Of a DNA stretch of 64,000 nucleotides, positions 8,204-20,175 are shown in pieces (position 1 is the stretch's first letter; each line of letters starts with the position of its first letter). The notes under the pieces were generated by a model that saw only the letters and a list, made by a program, of their open reading frames with translations, searched no databases and was not told where the DNA came from. The DNA is from Castellaniella denitrificans (lineage in GTDB: Bacteria; Pseudomonadota; Gammaproteobacteria; Burkholderiales; Burkholderiaceae_B): contig NZ_JBHSEZ010000001.1 of assembly GCF_042653765.1 (NCBI RefSeq), positions 186,001 through 250,000 of the forward strand. Reading direction: 5' to 3'. The translations under genes and the position numbers were made by a program.

Positions 8204-8229
8204 CTTGAATCCGCCCAGCCCGGCCATCA
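8204..8229 (+). promoter_or_regulatory. heat-shock (sigma-32 type) promoter before groES
   Basis: CTTGAA at 8204-8209 is followed after 12 bases by GGCCATCA (8222-8229). This resembles the RpoH consensus CTTGAAA / CCCCATnT. No CIRCE element is visible. Confidence 0.55.
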
Positions 8230-8344
8230 TCTGAACCGACGCAGCACACCGGCTGCCTGGAACGGCGCGTCCCGGAGACCGCGCTCCGCAAGCCCGCGCC
8301 GTTTCCTGATTCCTTTTTGGTGATCTGCAATGAGGAGATTGATC

Positions 8345-8662
8345 ATGAAGATTCGTCCCCTTCACGACCGGGTCGTCGTCAAGCGAATCGAACAGGAACG
8401 CACGACGGCATCCGGCATCGTGATTCCCGACTCCGCCAAGGAGAAGCCCGAGCAGGGCGAAGTCATGGCCGTGGGCAATGGCAAGCGGCTCCAGGATGGA
8501 ACCCCCCAGGCCCTGGACCTCGAAGTCGGCGACCGCGTCCTGTTCGGCAAGTATGCCGGCCAGGCCGTCAAGGTCGATGGACAGGAATACCTGGTCCTGC
8601 GCGAGGACGAGGTACTGGCGGTCGTCGAGCCCGCCCCCCAGGCCGCCAGGAAGGCCGCCTGA
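8345..8662 (+). CDS. groES: co-chaperonin GroES
   Basis: The 105-residue GroES forms the heptameric lid of the GroEL chamber. It begins with MKIRPLHDRVVVKRIE and contains the mobile loop (ERTTASGIVIPDSAKEKP) and the GDRVLFGKYAG strand. The C-terminus carries an extra Ala-rich tail (PAPQAARKAA) beyond the usual 96 residues. GAGGAGA lies about six bases before the ATG. groEL follows after 31 bases, so the two form an operon. Confidence 0.97.
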   Translation: MKIRPLHDRVVVKRIEQERTTASGIVIPDSAKEKPEQGEVMAVGNGKRLQDGTPQALDLEVGDRVLFGKYAGQAVKVDGQEYLVLREDEVLAVVEPAPQAARKAA

Positions 8663-8693
8663 GCTTTTCTTCACCGATTCAAGGAGTATCGAG

Positions 8694-10316
<1,623 letters not shown>

Positions 10317-10348
10317 TCCAGCAGCAAGTCTGGCGCTGATGGCCCATC

Positions 10349-10370
10349 CCGGCGGGCGTCCGCCCGCCGG
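10349..10370 (+). terminator. strong GC hairpin after groEL
   Basis: CCGGCGGGC and GCCCGCCGG form a perfect nine-base stem around GTCC, 33 bases after the groEL stop. No U-run follows, so it could be a weak terminator or a 3'-end stabiliser. Confidence 0.5.
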
Positions 10371-10423
10371 ACCCGCTTCCCCCTCCCGTCCGTCGAGGCG
10401 TAAACTGTCCATGGAGGTGGTTT

Positions 10424-12704
<2,281 letters not shown>

Positions 12705-12712
<8 letters not shown>

Positions 12713-12980
12713 AACGCGGCGACTCGCGCAGCAGGCTCAGCGCCTGCCGCGCGCCATGGAGCTGGTCCATCAGGTGCAGGATCAGCTCGATGCCCGCGTC
12801 GTTGACTTCGAAATCCCGCTGCAGATCCCGGATCAGGCTCGCCCGCGCGATGTCGCATTCGGAAAAACGGACCTCGGGCGCGGTTTCATCCGGAATGAGC
12901 CACCGCCGCTCCAGCCAGAACTCCAGGGTCTGTTCCCGGATGTTCGCGCTGACCAGGAATTCCTGCTTGGTCATGATCAT
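12705..12980 (-). CDS. cbpM: chaperone modulator CbpM
   Basis: CbpM is a 91-residue MerR-like helix-turn-helix protein that binds and inhibits the DnaJ homologue CbpA. The sequence shows the family pattern: MTKQEFLVSANI, LEFWLERRWLIP, a basic helix around DIARASLIRDLQRDF, and a C-terminal helix LILHLMDQLHGARQAL. The ATG at 12980 overlaps the cbpA stop in ATGA and has GGAGGT eight bases upstream (inside cbpA). A second Met two codons on is possible. It is translationally coupled to cbpA. Confidence 0.9.
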
Positions 12981-13882
12981 GATGATGCACCTCCGCGCGG
13001 ATCGTGGGCCTTGCCCTTTTCCCACCGGGACACGAACGCGTCGAGCTCGGGATCGGGCGACTTCGGCAGCACGATCCTCAGCTTGACGAGCTCGTCCCCG
13101 AATCCTCCCTCGCGGCGCGGCGCGCCCTTGCCCTTCAGACGCAGCGTGGTGCCGCTGTTGGAATGCTCCGGAATCGTCAGCATCACGTCGCCCGTCGGGG
13201 TCGGAACCCGTACCTCGCCGCCCAGGACCGCCTCGGACAGGGACACCGGCAATTCCACGATGACGTTGGCGCCATCCAGCCGGAAGCGTGGATCGGGCAG
13301 CACCTCGATCTGGATGAGCGCATCGCCCGGCCCACCGGTGCCCCGGCCCGGCGCGCCCTTGCCCTTCAGGCGCAGCATCTGGCCGTCGAGCATGCCGGGC
13401 GGGATCGTGACGTCCAGCGTGCCGCCGTCGGGCAGCGTGATCCGCTTTTCCGCCCCCGTCACGGATTCGACGAAGCGGATGGACAGGCCATAGCGCAGGT
13501 CCTCGCCGCGCCGGTTGGCGCGGGCCTCGCGGCCGCGGCGCAGGATCTCGGCGAACACGTCGTCGTCCGCGAAATCCGCGTAGCCCGCGTCGCTGGTGTA
13601 GGGGTTCCGGCCGTGATCGGCCGAGGCGAAGTCGCGATAGAACTGCCGTTTGGGCTGTTCCGCGCCGCTGGCGTCGATCTCGCCCGCATCGAAGCGCCTG
13701 CGCTTTTCAGGATCGCCGAGCAGCCCGTAGGCCACCGTGACGTGCTTGAATTTTTCCTCGGCCGCCTTGTCTCCGGGATTCAGATCCGGATGCAGCTTCT
13801 TGGCCAGGCCCCGATAGGCCTTCTTGATCTCGCCGGGCGACGCGGTTCGCGCCACGCCGAGCACCTGGTACGGATCCTGCAT
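12977..13882 (-). CDS. cbpA: curved-DNA-binding protein/DnaJ-like co-chaperone CbpA
   Basis: This 301-residue J-domain protein stimulates DnaK. The J domain is residues 1-70 with HPD in KKLHPDLNPGD. It lacks the zinc-finger domain of DnaJ and goes through a linker into two beta-rich client-binding domains (LRLKGKGAPGRGTGGPGD and a second LRLKGKGAP). That layout is CbpA. I start at MQDPYQVLGV; the longer frame is non-coding. The groESL, CbpA and CbpM genes lie close together, which fits a stress-folding neighbourhood. Confidence 0.93.
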   Translation of the reverse strand: MQDPYQVLGVARTASPGEIKKAYRGLAKKLHPDLNPGDKAAEEKFKHVTVAYGLLGDPEKRRRFDAGEIDASGAEQPKRQFYRDFASADHGRNPYTSDAGYADFADDDVFAEILRRGREARANRRGEDLRYGLSIRFVESVTGAEKRITLPDGGTLDVTIPPGMLDGQMLRLKGKGAPGRGTGGPGDALIQIEVLPDPRFRLDGANVIVELPVSLSEAVLGGEVRVPTPTGDVMLTIPEHSNSGTTLRLKGKGAPRREGGFGDELVKLRIVLPKSPDPELDAFVSRWEKGKAHDPRGGASS

Positions 13883-14003
13883 GATCAGCCTCGCAAAGCG
13901 CATCACGACAAGGATCAGATTACCACGGCGCGGAAGGCCGCCGGGCCCCCGTTGCCGGGCACGGCCCGGCCGCGCCGGCACGCGGCGCGCCGGCCGGGAG
14001 CCC

Positions 14004-14810
14004 TTATTTCGCGGACGGCGTCAAGGCCACGGCGGCCTCGGGGGCCAACAGCCGGAAGGTGAAGCTTTCCTGCAGGTACAGGCGCACGACGCTGTCCGTG
14101 TGCGACTGATAGCCGATCGAGATGTCCTGGCCGAGATGCAGGGAAAAATCCCCGCCCCGGGTGCTGAGCAGCACGCCGCCTTCGATGCCGGGCGCCCAGA
14201 CGATGTCGCCGTCCAGCAGCGGCCGGATGTGCTTGAGCAGCGGATAGCCTTCATCGCTGGCGCCGCTGACGGCGGCGTAGGCCTTCTCGCCCAGGACCAG
14301 GATGTACGGGCCGTTGACGCCCGCCAGGCGCAATTGGCTCAGGGCCTGCGCCACGATGGCGGGATAGCGCCTGATGTCGGCCGGCAGCTTCGCCGCCGGG
14401 TTGCCGGCGCCCGGGCGGATGCCCTGGATCCCCGCGGCCGCGTAGCCGTCGAACACGGCCCGGTCCTCCGCATAGGCGATCTTGCGCGCGGCGTCCTTGA
14501 GCGGCTGCAGGTCGGGATCGTCGGAGCCGCGCTCGACGCCGTCGAGTGCCTGGCGCGACAGTTCGAACGGCACGCGCAGTTCCACCAGGGACTGGACCTG
14601 GTGCTGCCCGGCCAGGACGCCGGTGTCCGGCGCCTCGATGGCCTTGAGGTGGCCAGTGCCGACGGCGGCCAGGGCGGCCCCCTGCGGATCGGCGACGTCC
14701 ACGACGCGCCGCGCGGCCAGGTAGCGCTTGAGCGTCCGGGAGGCCTCTTCCTCGATCTGGGCCCACGCCGCATCCGAAATCGGCGCCAGTGCACGATGCA
14801 GGTTATTCAT
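14004..14810 (-). CDS. family 1 encapsulin shell protein
   Basis: This 268-residue HK97-fold protein self-assembles into a nanocompartment. The start MNNLHRALAPISDAAWAQIE and the segment RTLKRYLAARRVVDV are typical of the encapsulins that accompany DyP peroxidases. The E-loop/P-domain part follows (LSRQALDGVERGSDDPDL), then GPYILVLGEKAYAAV and the GGVLLSTRGGDFSLHLGQD strands. It begins inside the last codons of the peroxidase gene (eight-base overlap), so the two are co-translated from one mRNA. Confidence 0.95.
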   Translation of the reverse strand: MNNLHRALAPISDAAWAQIEEEASRTLKRYLAARRVVDVADPQGAALAAVGTGHLKAIEAPDTGVLAGQHQVQSLVELRVPFELSRQALDGVERGSDDPDLQPLKDAARKIAYAEDRAVFDGYAAAGIQGIRPGAGNPAAKLPADIRRYPAIVAQALSQLRLAGVNGPYILVLGEKAYAAVSGASDEGYPLLKHIRPLLDGDIVWAPGIEGGVLLSTRGGDFSLHLGQDISIGYQSHTDSVVRLYLQESFTFRLLAPEAAVALTPSAK

Positions 14811-15831
14811 GCGGGGATTCTCCTTTGAGTGAACCGATGCCCAGCGAGCCGTCGGGCGCTCCGGCGCCCGGCGAGGATGCGTCGGGAGTTTGCGGCGCCC
14901 CGAAACCGGGCGCGTCTTCGAGAAAACCGGCCGAGGGCACGAAGAACAGCGAACCCGTGACGGCGCGGCTGTAATCCAGCAGCCGGTCGTAGTTGCCGGG
15001 CGGGCGGCCGATGAACATGTTTTCCAGCATCCGCTCGATGCGGCTCGGGGACCTGGCGTAGCCGATGAAATAGGTGCCGAATTCGCCCTTGCCCACGTCG
15101 CCGAAAGGCATGTTGGCGCGCACGATGTCCAGCTCTTCGCCGTCTTCCTCGATCACCGTCAGCGCGTTGTGGGCCCAACTGGGCTTGACGTCGTCGGCCA
15201 GCTCGATGTTGGTCTGCTTGGTGCGGCCGATGATCTTTTCCTGCATTTCCACCGGCAGCGCGTTCCAGCCGGCCAGGTCATGCAGGTACTTCTGCACGAT
15301 CACGTAGCTGCCGCCGGCGAAATCGCCGTCCTCGTCGCCGATGACCGTGGCGGCGACCGCGTCGGGGCCGTCGGGATTCTCCGTGCCGTCCACGAAGCCG
15401 ACCAGGTCGCGGGCATCGAAATACCGGAAGCCATGCACCTCGTCCACCACGGCGGCCGCGCCGCCCAGCCGCGACGTCACCTGCGTGGCCAGCTCGAAAC
15501 ACAGGTCCATGCGCGTGGCGCGGATGTGCAGCAGGATGTCGCCCGGCGTGGAAACCGCATGGTGCACGCCCTGGATTTCCTTGAAGGGATGCAGTTCCCT
15601 GGGCCGGGGCGAGCCGAACAGGCGGTCCCAGGCGTCGGAGCCGAAGCCCATGACGCAGGACAGGCGGCCGTCGAGGTCGCGGAATCCGACCGAGCGCAGC
15701 AGCCCGGACAAATCCGCGCAGAGCGCGCGCACGGCGTCCAGGGGCTCGGGCCCAGGATTGATGGTCAGGACCAGGTACATGGCCGCCTGCGTGAGCGGCG
15801 CGTCCACGGGCTGATGCGTCACGGAAGGCAA
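14803..15831 (-). CDS. DyP-type peroxidase, encapsulin cargo
   Basis: This 342-residue haem peroxidase has the DyP motif GFVDGTENPD (the GxxDG catalytic Asp) and the distal Arg region further on. The C-terminal tail ends in SLGIGSLKGESPHE, the loading peptide that docks DyP inside encapsulin shells. It therefore acts as the enclosed enzyme. I choose the TTG start at 15831 because AAGGAG lies exactly six bases upstream. The later GTG (15822) is too far from it, and the ATG starts upstream are not supported. The encapsulin gene overlaps its 3' end. Confidence 0.93.
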   Translation of the reverse strand: MPSVTHQPVDAPLTQAAMYLVLTINPGPEPLDAVRALCADLSGLLRSVGFRDLDGRLSCVMGFGSDAWDRLFGSPRPRELHPFKEIQGVHHAVSTPGDILLHIRATRMDLCFELATQVTSRLGGAAAVVDEVHGFRYFDARDLVGFVDGTENPDGPDAVAATVIGDEDGDFAGGSYVIVQKYLHDLAGWNALPVEMQEKIIGRTKQTNIELADDVKPSWAHNALTVIEEDGEELDIVRANMPFGDVGKGEFGTYFIGYARSPSRIERMLENMFIGRPPGNYDRLLDYSRAVTGSLFFVPSAGFLEDAPGFGAPQTPDASSPGAGAPDGSLGIGSLKGESPHE

Positions 15832-15936
15832 ATCGTTCTCCTTGCGGGCTCGGGAAGCCCAGGCGGATAGTTTACCTTGCGATCGCTCCCCGCTTCGGGG
15901 CGCCGCCCGCCAGCATCCGGACGGACCGGCGTTCGT

Positions 15937-15942
15937 TATAAT
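15937..15942 (+). promoter_or_regulatory. -10 box before yhhQ-queC
   Basis: A perfect TATAAT sits 24 bases before the candidate riboswitch. No clear -35 hexamer is present at 16-18 bases. Transcription from here would give a leader of about 50 bases holding the riboswitch. Confidence 0.45.
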
Positions 15943-15965
15943 GCGTTCCTGCATTGCCTCCATCC

Positions 15966-15996
15966 ATGGGTTCCCTCACCCCATCCATCAAAAAGG
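15966..15996 (+). promoter_or_regulatory. candidate preQ1-I riboswitch
   Basis: A five-base stem AUGGG/CCCAU closes a loop UUCCCUCAC (the GGGUUC...ACCCC pattern), followed by an A-rich tail CCAUCAAAAAGG. This is the layout of class I preQ1 riboswitches: P1 stem, a loop whose C-rich part can pair with the tail, and a cytosine (15979) at the ligand-pairing position. The tail AAGG is also the ribosome-binding site of yhhQ, five bases before the ATG. Pairing of loop CCU with AGG would hide it. Ligand binding would then turn off a queuosine-precursor importer. Confidence 0.6.
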
Positions 15997-16001
15997 CCCA
16001 C

Positions 16002-16670
16002 ATGACATCCCCATCCGCTCCGCAATCGCGGACCCCGTTCTATCTCGCCCTGCTGGTCGCGTTCCACATCCTGGTCATCATCGCCAGCAACTACCTGGTG
16101 CAGCTGCCCATCGAACTGTTCGGCTTCCACAGCACCTGGGGCGCCTTCAGCTTTCCCTTCATCTTCCTGGCCACCGACCTGACCGTGCGCCTGATCGGCA
16201 AGGCCCCCGCGCGGCGGGTGATCCTGCGCGCCATGATCCCGGCGCTGGTCGTCTCCTACGTCGTGTCGGTGCTGTTCCACGAAGGCGGCTTCAACGGCCT
16301 CGCCGCGCTGGGCGAATTCAACACCTTCGTCTTCCGCATCGCCTTCGCCAGCTTCGCGGCCTACGTCCTGGGCCAGTTGCTGGACGTGCACGTATTCGAC
16401 CGCATGCGGCGCGGCTACGTGCAATGGTGGGTGGCGCCGGCCGCGTCCGCCGTGCTCGGCCAGGCGCTGGACACGATTGCCTTCTTCGGCATCGCCTTCT
16501 GGCGCAGCAGCAACCCCTTCATGGCCGCGCACTGGGGGGAAATCGCCGCCGTGGACTACGCCATCAAGCTGGCCGTCAGCCTGCTGTTGTTCGTGCCGAT
16601 GTACGGCGTCGCCCTGAACGCGATCGTGCGCGCCATGCGGCGGCGCGAGGCCCTGCCGGCCGCGGCATGA
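16002..16670 (+). CDS. yhhQ: queuosine precursor transporter YhhQ
   Basis: This 222-residue inner-membrane protein of the YhhQ (DUF165) family imports 7-cyano- or 7-aminomethyl-7-deazaguanine for queuosine synthesis. Six hydrophobic segments are visible, with the family signatures FSFPFIFLATDLTVRLIGK and ASAVLGQALDTIAFFGIAFW. The start at 16002 follows AAGG at five bases and is the first Met after the riboswitch. The stop overlaps the queC start (ATGA). Confidence 0.93.
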   Translation: MTSPSAPQSRTPFYLALLVAFHILVIIASNYLVQLPIELFGFHSTWGAFSFPFIFLATDLTVRLIGKAPARRVILRAMIPALVVSYVVSVLFHEGGFNGLAALGEFNTFVFRIAFASFAAYVLGQLLDVHVFDRMRRGYVQWWVAPAASAVLGQALDTIAFFGIAFWRSSNPFMAAHWGEIAAVDYAIKLAVSLLLFVPMYGVALNAIVRAMRRREALPAAA

Positions 16671-17410
16671 GCGCGGCGGACGAGCCGATGAACGCGGTCC
16701 CCAAGCCCCGCCGCGCCCTGGTCCTGTTTTCCGGCGGCCAGGACTCCACCACCTGCCTCGCCTGGGCGCTGGCGCGTCACGACCACGTCGAGACCATCGG
16801 CTTCGACTACGGCCAGCGCCACCGCGCCGAGCTGGACTGCCGCGCCGCGCTGCGCCAAAGCCTGGCCGGACTGCGCCCCGAGTGGGCGTCGCGCCTGGGC
16901 GAAGATCACCTGCTGGACGTGGACGTGCTGGGCCAGCTGGGCGCTTCGGCCATGACCGACGACATCGCCATCGCCCTGCAGGCCGACGGCCTGCCCAACA
17001 CCTTCGTGCCGGGCCGCAACCTGCTATTCTTCACCCTGGCTGCCGCGCTGGCCTACCGGCGCGGGCTGGACGTGCTGGTGGGCGGCATGTCGCAGACGGA
17101 CTATTCCGGCTACCCGGACTGCCGCGACAACACGCTCAAGGCGCTGCAGGTGGCGCTGAGCCTGGGCATCGACCGCCCCCTGACGCTGGAAACCCCGCTG
17201 ATGTGGCTGGACAAGGCCGACACCTGGGAACTGGCGCGGCAACTGGGCGGCGACCCGCTGGTCGAACTGGTGCGCACCGATACCCACACCTGCTACCTGA
17301 ACCGCCGCGACACCCTGCACGCCTGGGGCTACGGCTGCGGCGAATGCCCCGCCTGCCTGCTGCGCGCGCAGGGGCACCGGGCATGGGCGGCACGGCGACG
17401 GGCCGGCTGA
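16667..17410 (+). CDS. queC: 7-cyano-7-deazaguanine synthase QueC
   Basis: QueC converts 7-carboxy-7-deazaguanine to preQ0 with ATP and ammonia. The 247-residue protein has the PP-loop FSGGQDSTTCL near residue 20, the FDYGQRH motif, VPGRNLLFF, and the C-terminal zinc site built from THTCYLN and YGCGECPACLLR. The ATGA overlap with yhhQ places it in a two-gene operon, so cells can both make and import the precursor. A later Met at 16688 is a possible start. Confidence 0.95.
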   Translation: MSAADEPMNAVPKPRRALVLFSGGQDSTTCLAWALARHDHVETIGFDYGQRHRAELDCRAALRQSLAGLRPEWASRLGEDHLLDVDVLGQLGASAMTDDIAIALQADGLPNTFVPGRNLLFFTLAAALAYRRGLDVLVGGMSQTDYSGYPDCRDNTLKALQVALSLGIDRPLTLETPLMWLDKADTWELARQLGGDPLVELVRTDTHTCYLNRRDTLHAWGYGCGECPACLLRAQGHRAWAARRRAG

Positions 17411-17486
17411 AGCGGCGCCCCTTCACACGCATCCGCCTTCCATCCGACGCGGTTCCCGCCCGTTCGCCGAAGGCGAAGCCGCCGAC

Positions 17487-17514
17487 ATCGCTATAAAGTG
17501 ATGTATATTTCGAT
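17487..17514 (+). promoter_or_regulatory. ModE box
   Basis: ATCGCTATAAA, six bases, then TATATTTCGAT. This matches the molybdate-responsive ModE site (ATCGNTATATA-N6-TATATANCGAT) in 18 or so of the conserved positions. It lies 66 bases before modD. Confidence 0.75.
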
Positions 17515-17580
17515 AGCCGCAACCCGGGCCATCCGGCCGCCGCGGCGCGATCCGATCGCCCACCCACCGGAACCGGAACC

Positions 17581-18477
17581 ATGGACGAGGCCCCCGTCTT
17601 TTTCGAAACCTCGATGCTGGACGCCTGGCTGGCGGAGGACGTCGGCTTCTTCGACCTGACCAGCACGCTGCTGGAGATCGGAACGAGACCGGCCCGGATC
17701 TCGTGGGTGGCGCGCCAGCCCATGACCCTCGCCTGTACCGAGGAAGTCGCGCGCATGGTCGGCATGCGAGGCGGCTGTGCGACGGACTGCCTGCCCAGCG
17801 GCCGGCGTGTGGAACCCGGCACGGAGATCGTGACGGCGCGGGGCGCGGCCCAGGCCCTGCTGGACTGCTGGAAGGTCGGCCAGAACCTGCTCGAATACGC
17901 CTGCGGCGTGGCGACGCGCACGCGCGCCATGGCGGACGCCGCGGCCCAGGCCAACCCCGACGTGTGCGTCCTGGCCACCCGCAAGCACCCGCCGGGGCTG
18001 CGCCGCGTGGCGCAGAAGGCGGCGCTGGCCGGAGGCGCGTTCCCGCACCGGCTGGGCCTGTCCGAGACCGTGCTGGTCTTCCCCCAGCACCGCGCGCTGT
18101 TGCCGAACGGCTGGAAGGACCTGCGCCAGATACTGGCCCGGCGCCGCAAGCATCTGGTCGAGAAGAAAATCGTGATCGAGGCGAACTCCTACGAAGAGGC
18201 CCGCGAAGCCGCCCGCTGCGGCGCCGACGTCGTGCAGTTCGACAAGGTCGAGCCCGAACGGCTGGCGCAATGGTGTCCACACCTGCGCGCCGAATGGCCG
18301 CGTCTCGGCCTGCTCGCCGCCGGCGGCATCCGCCCGGACAACGCAGCCGCCTACGCCGCCACGGGGGTGGATGCGCTGGTCACCAGCAGCCTCTACTTCG
18401 GCCCGCCGGCGGACATCGGCGTACGGATCAAGCGCGATCCGCCTCGCGAAACCACCACGGAAGGACACTCGCCATGA
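17581..18477 (+). CDS. modD: ModD protein (molybdenum-linked, QPRTase-like)
   Basis: This 298-residue protein is related to nicotinate-nucleotide pyrophosphorylase (quinolinate phosphoribosyltransferase) but belongs to the ModD branch found with molybdate genes. Recognisable parts are LAEDVGFFDLTSTLL, an ATRKHPPGLRR segment (family T-R-K-T/H motif), EANSYEEAREAA, and the TIM-barrel end LAAGGIRPDNAAAYAATG. Its biochemical role is not known. A ModE box precedes it and a DUF364 gene follows with an ATGA overlap, so it probably responds to molybdate. No modABC genes are in the window. Confidence 0.88.
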   Translation: MDEAPVFFETSMLDAWLAEDVGFFDLTSTLLEIGTRPARISWVARQPMTLACTEEVARMVGMRGGCATDCLPSGRRVEPGTEIVTARGAAQALLDCWKVGQNLLEYACGVATRTRAMADAAAQANPDVCVLATRKHPPGLRRVAQKAALAGGAFPHRLGLSETVLVFPQHRALLPNGWKDLRQILARRRKHLVEKKIVIEANSYEEAREAARCGADVVQFDKVEPERLAQWCPHLRAEWPRLGLLAAGGIRPDNAAAYAATGVDALVTSSLYFGPPADIGVRIKRDPPRETTTEGHSP

Positions 18478-19304
18478 CGACCCCGCTACTCGACGACATC
18501 CTCCAGGAAGCCCGCCAGCGCCTGGGCGCCGAACTGGACACGCTGACCCTGGAGCGCGCCGTCGCCGGCATCTTCTTCACCGGGGTCGAACTGAGCAATG
18601 GCTGCCGCGGACTGGCCGCCACCCCCATCAAGGAAATTCCCGCCGCCGTGTGCTGTTCGAGCTCGCTGAGCGCCCTGCCCTCTCCCGGCAAGCTGCGGGG
18701 GCGCCCCGCCGCCGACGCGCTGGAAGACCTGGCCCCAGGGACGGGTCCCATGCGGCGCGCCATGGCGATCGCCACGCTGAACGCGCTCATCGAAACCCTC
18801 TGGCAGCGGGACGGCGCGCCCCGGGATGCCCGGGTTTCCAGCGGGGACGCCGCCCAGGCGCTGGCGCTCCGCCCCGGCGAGCGCGTCGTGCTGGTGGGCG
18901 CATTCGCCCCCTACATGCGCGCCTTCCGCAAGGAAGGGCGCGACTACCGCGTGCTGGAAATGGACCCGGCCACGCTGCGGCCCGATGAATTGCCGCATTA
19001 CGCTCCGGCCTCCGCAGCGCCACGGATCGTCCCCTGGGGAGACGTGCTCATCAGCACCGCCACCACACTGATCAACGGCTCGCTGGACGCGCTGCTGAGC
19101 CATGTCCGCCCCGGCACGCGCATCGCCATCGTCGGCCCCACCGCGCCGCTGCTGCCCGGCCCCTACCGGGCGCGCGGAATCCAGGTGGTGGGCGGCACGC
19201 GGGCGCGCCAGGCCGGACCGCTGCTCGACCTGCTGGCGGAGGGCGCATCCGGCTACCATCTGTTCGAAAAATCGGTGGACAGGGTCAACCTGGTCATGGA
19301 CTAG
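18474..19304 (+). CDS. DUF364 (putative heavy-metal chelation) protein
   Basis: This 276-residue protein has the DUF4213/DUF364 layout. The N-terminal domain has GLAATPIKEIP and a conserved small/Ser-rich turn. A Rossmann-like C-terminal domain begins RVVLVGAFAPYMRAF and includes ISTATTLINGSLDALL and GPTAPLLPGPYRARGI. Pfam describes the domain as putative heavy-metal chelation; no reaction is established. It is translated with modD (ATGA) under the same ModE box, so a role in molybdenum storage or trafficking is a reasonable inference. Confidence 0.75.
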   Translation: MTTPLLDDILQEARQRLGAELDTLTLERAVAGIFFTGVELSNGCRGLAATPIKEIPAAVCCSSSLSALPSPGKLRGRPAADALEDLAPGTGPMRRAMAIATLNALIETLWQRDGAPRDARVSSGDAAQALALRPGERVVLVGAFAPYMRAFRKEGRDYRVLEMDPATLRPDELPHYAPASAAPRIVPWGDVLISTATTLINGSLDALLSHVRPGTRIAIVGPTAPLLPGPYRARGIQVVGGTRARQAGPLLDLLAEGASGYHLFEKSVDRVNLVMD

Positions 19305-19328
19305 GACGGGCGGCGGAACCGGCGCCCG

Positions 19329-20171
19329 CTACAGCGTCACCGTCCCCTCGACGCAGGTGACGACCTCGCCACCCACCCAGATGTCCGGCCCGGATCGTTC
19401 GACATGCACGCGCCCCGCCCGGCTCAGCGCCGTCCCCTGGGAGGCCACGTAGGATCCGGGCGCCCGGCCGCTGCCGATCAGCCACTGGGCCACTCCGGCG
19501 TTCAGGCTGCCCGTGACCGGATCTTCCGGAACCCCCAGGCCGGGCACGAAGGCCCGCACCTCGAATTGCGCCTGCTCGCCATCGACCGCCGGATCCCAGG
19601 GGGCGACCACGCCCACCTTGAGATCGCCGAGGATGGCCGGATCGGGACGCAGGTCCAGCACCCGCCGGCGCGTGTCCAGCAGCACCGCCAGCCAGCCCGG
19701 ACCATTGTCCACCCACTGCGCATCGCGGATCTCGCCGCTGGCCAGGCCCAGCCCGGCGGCGATGCGCGGCAGCAGGTCGGCCTCGACCGGGCCGGAGCGC
19801 TCCAGGGGCGGCGCGGCGAACGCCACCCGTGATCCGTCGCGGCGCAGCGTGATCAGGCCCAGCGGACATTCCTGGACGATCGTCTCGCCGCGCGGCCGGC
19901 CCCCGCCGGCCAGCCACACCGCGCAAGCGCCCAGCGTGGGATGCCCGGCGAACGGCAGCTCGCCACGCGGCGTGAAGATCCGCACACGGTAGTCCGCGCG
20001 CGGCGTCGTCGGCCGCAGCAGGAAGATCGTCTCGCTCAGGTTCGTCCAGCGGGCGAACGCGGCCATCCGGTCGTCCGCCAGCCCGTCGGCGGCGATCACC
20101 ACCGCCAGCGGATTGCCCTTCAGGGGCTCGCTGGCGAAGACGTCCACTTGCTTGAAATCGAAGATCGGCAT
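19329..20171 (-). CDS. PhzF-family isomerase/epimerase-like protein
   Basis: This 280-residue PhzF-fold protein has family marks: FDFKQVDVFASEPLKGNPLAVV, the catalytic glutamate in TNLSETIFLL, FTPRGELPFAGHPTLGA, and the mirrored second half GVPEDPVTGSLN. PhzF proteins catalyse isomerisations on small metabolites; the substrate cannot be read from sequence. The start at MPIFDF is preferred over a Met five residues earlier, which runs close to the stop of the antitoxin gene. It may be co-transcribed with that locus (four bases apart). Confidence 0.9.
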   Translation of the reverse strand: MPIFDFKQVDVFASEPLKGNPLAVVIAADGLADDRMAAFARWTNLSETIFLLRPTTPRADYRVRIFTPRGELPFAGHPTLGACAVWLAGGGRPRGETIVQECPLGLITLRRDGSRVAFAAPPLERSGPVEADLLPRIAAGLGLASGEIRDAQWVDNGPGWLAVLLDTRRRVLDLRPDPAILGDLKVGVVAPWDPAVDGEQAQFEVRAFVPGLGVPEDPVTGSLNAGVAQWLIGSGRAPGSYVASQGTALSRAGRVHVERSGPDIWVGGEVVTCVEGTVTL

Positions 20172-20175
20172 GGTG

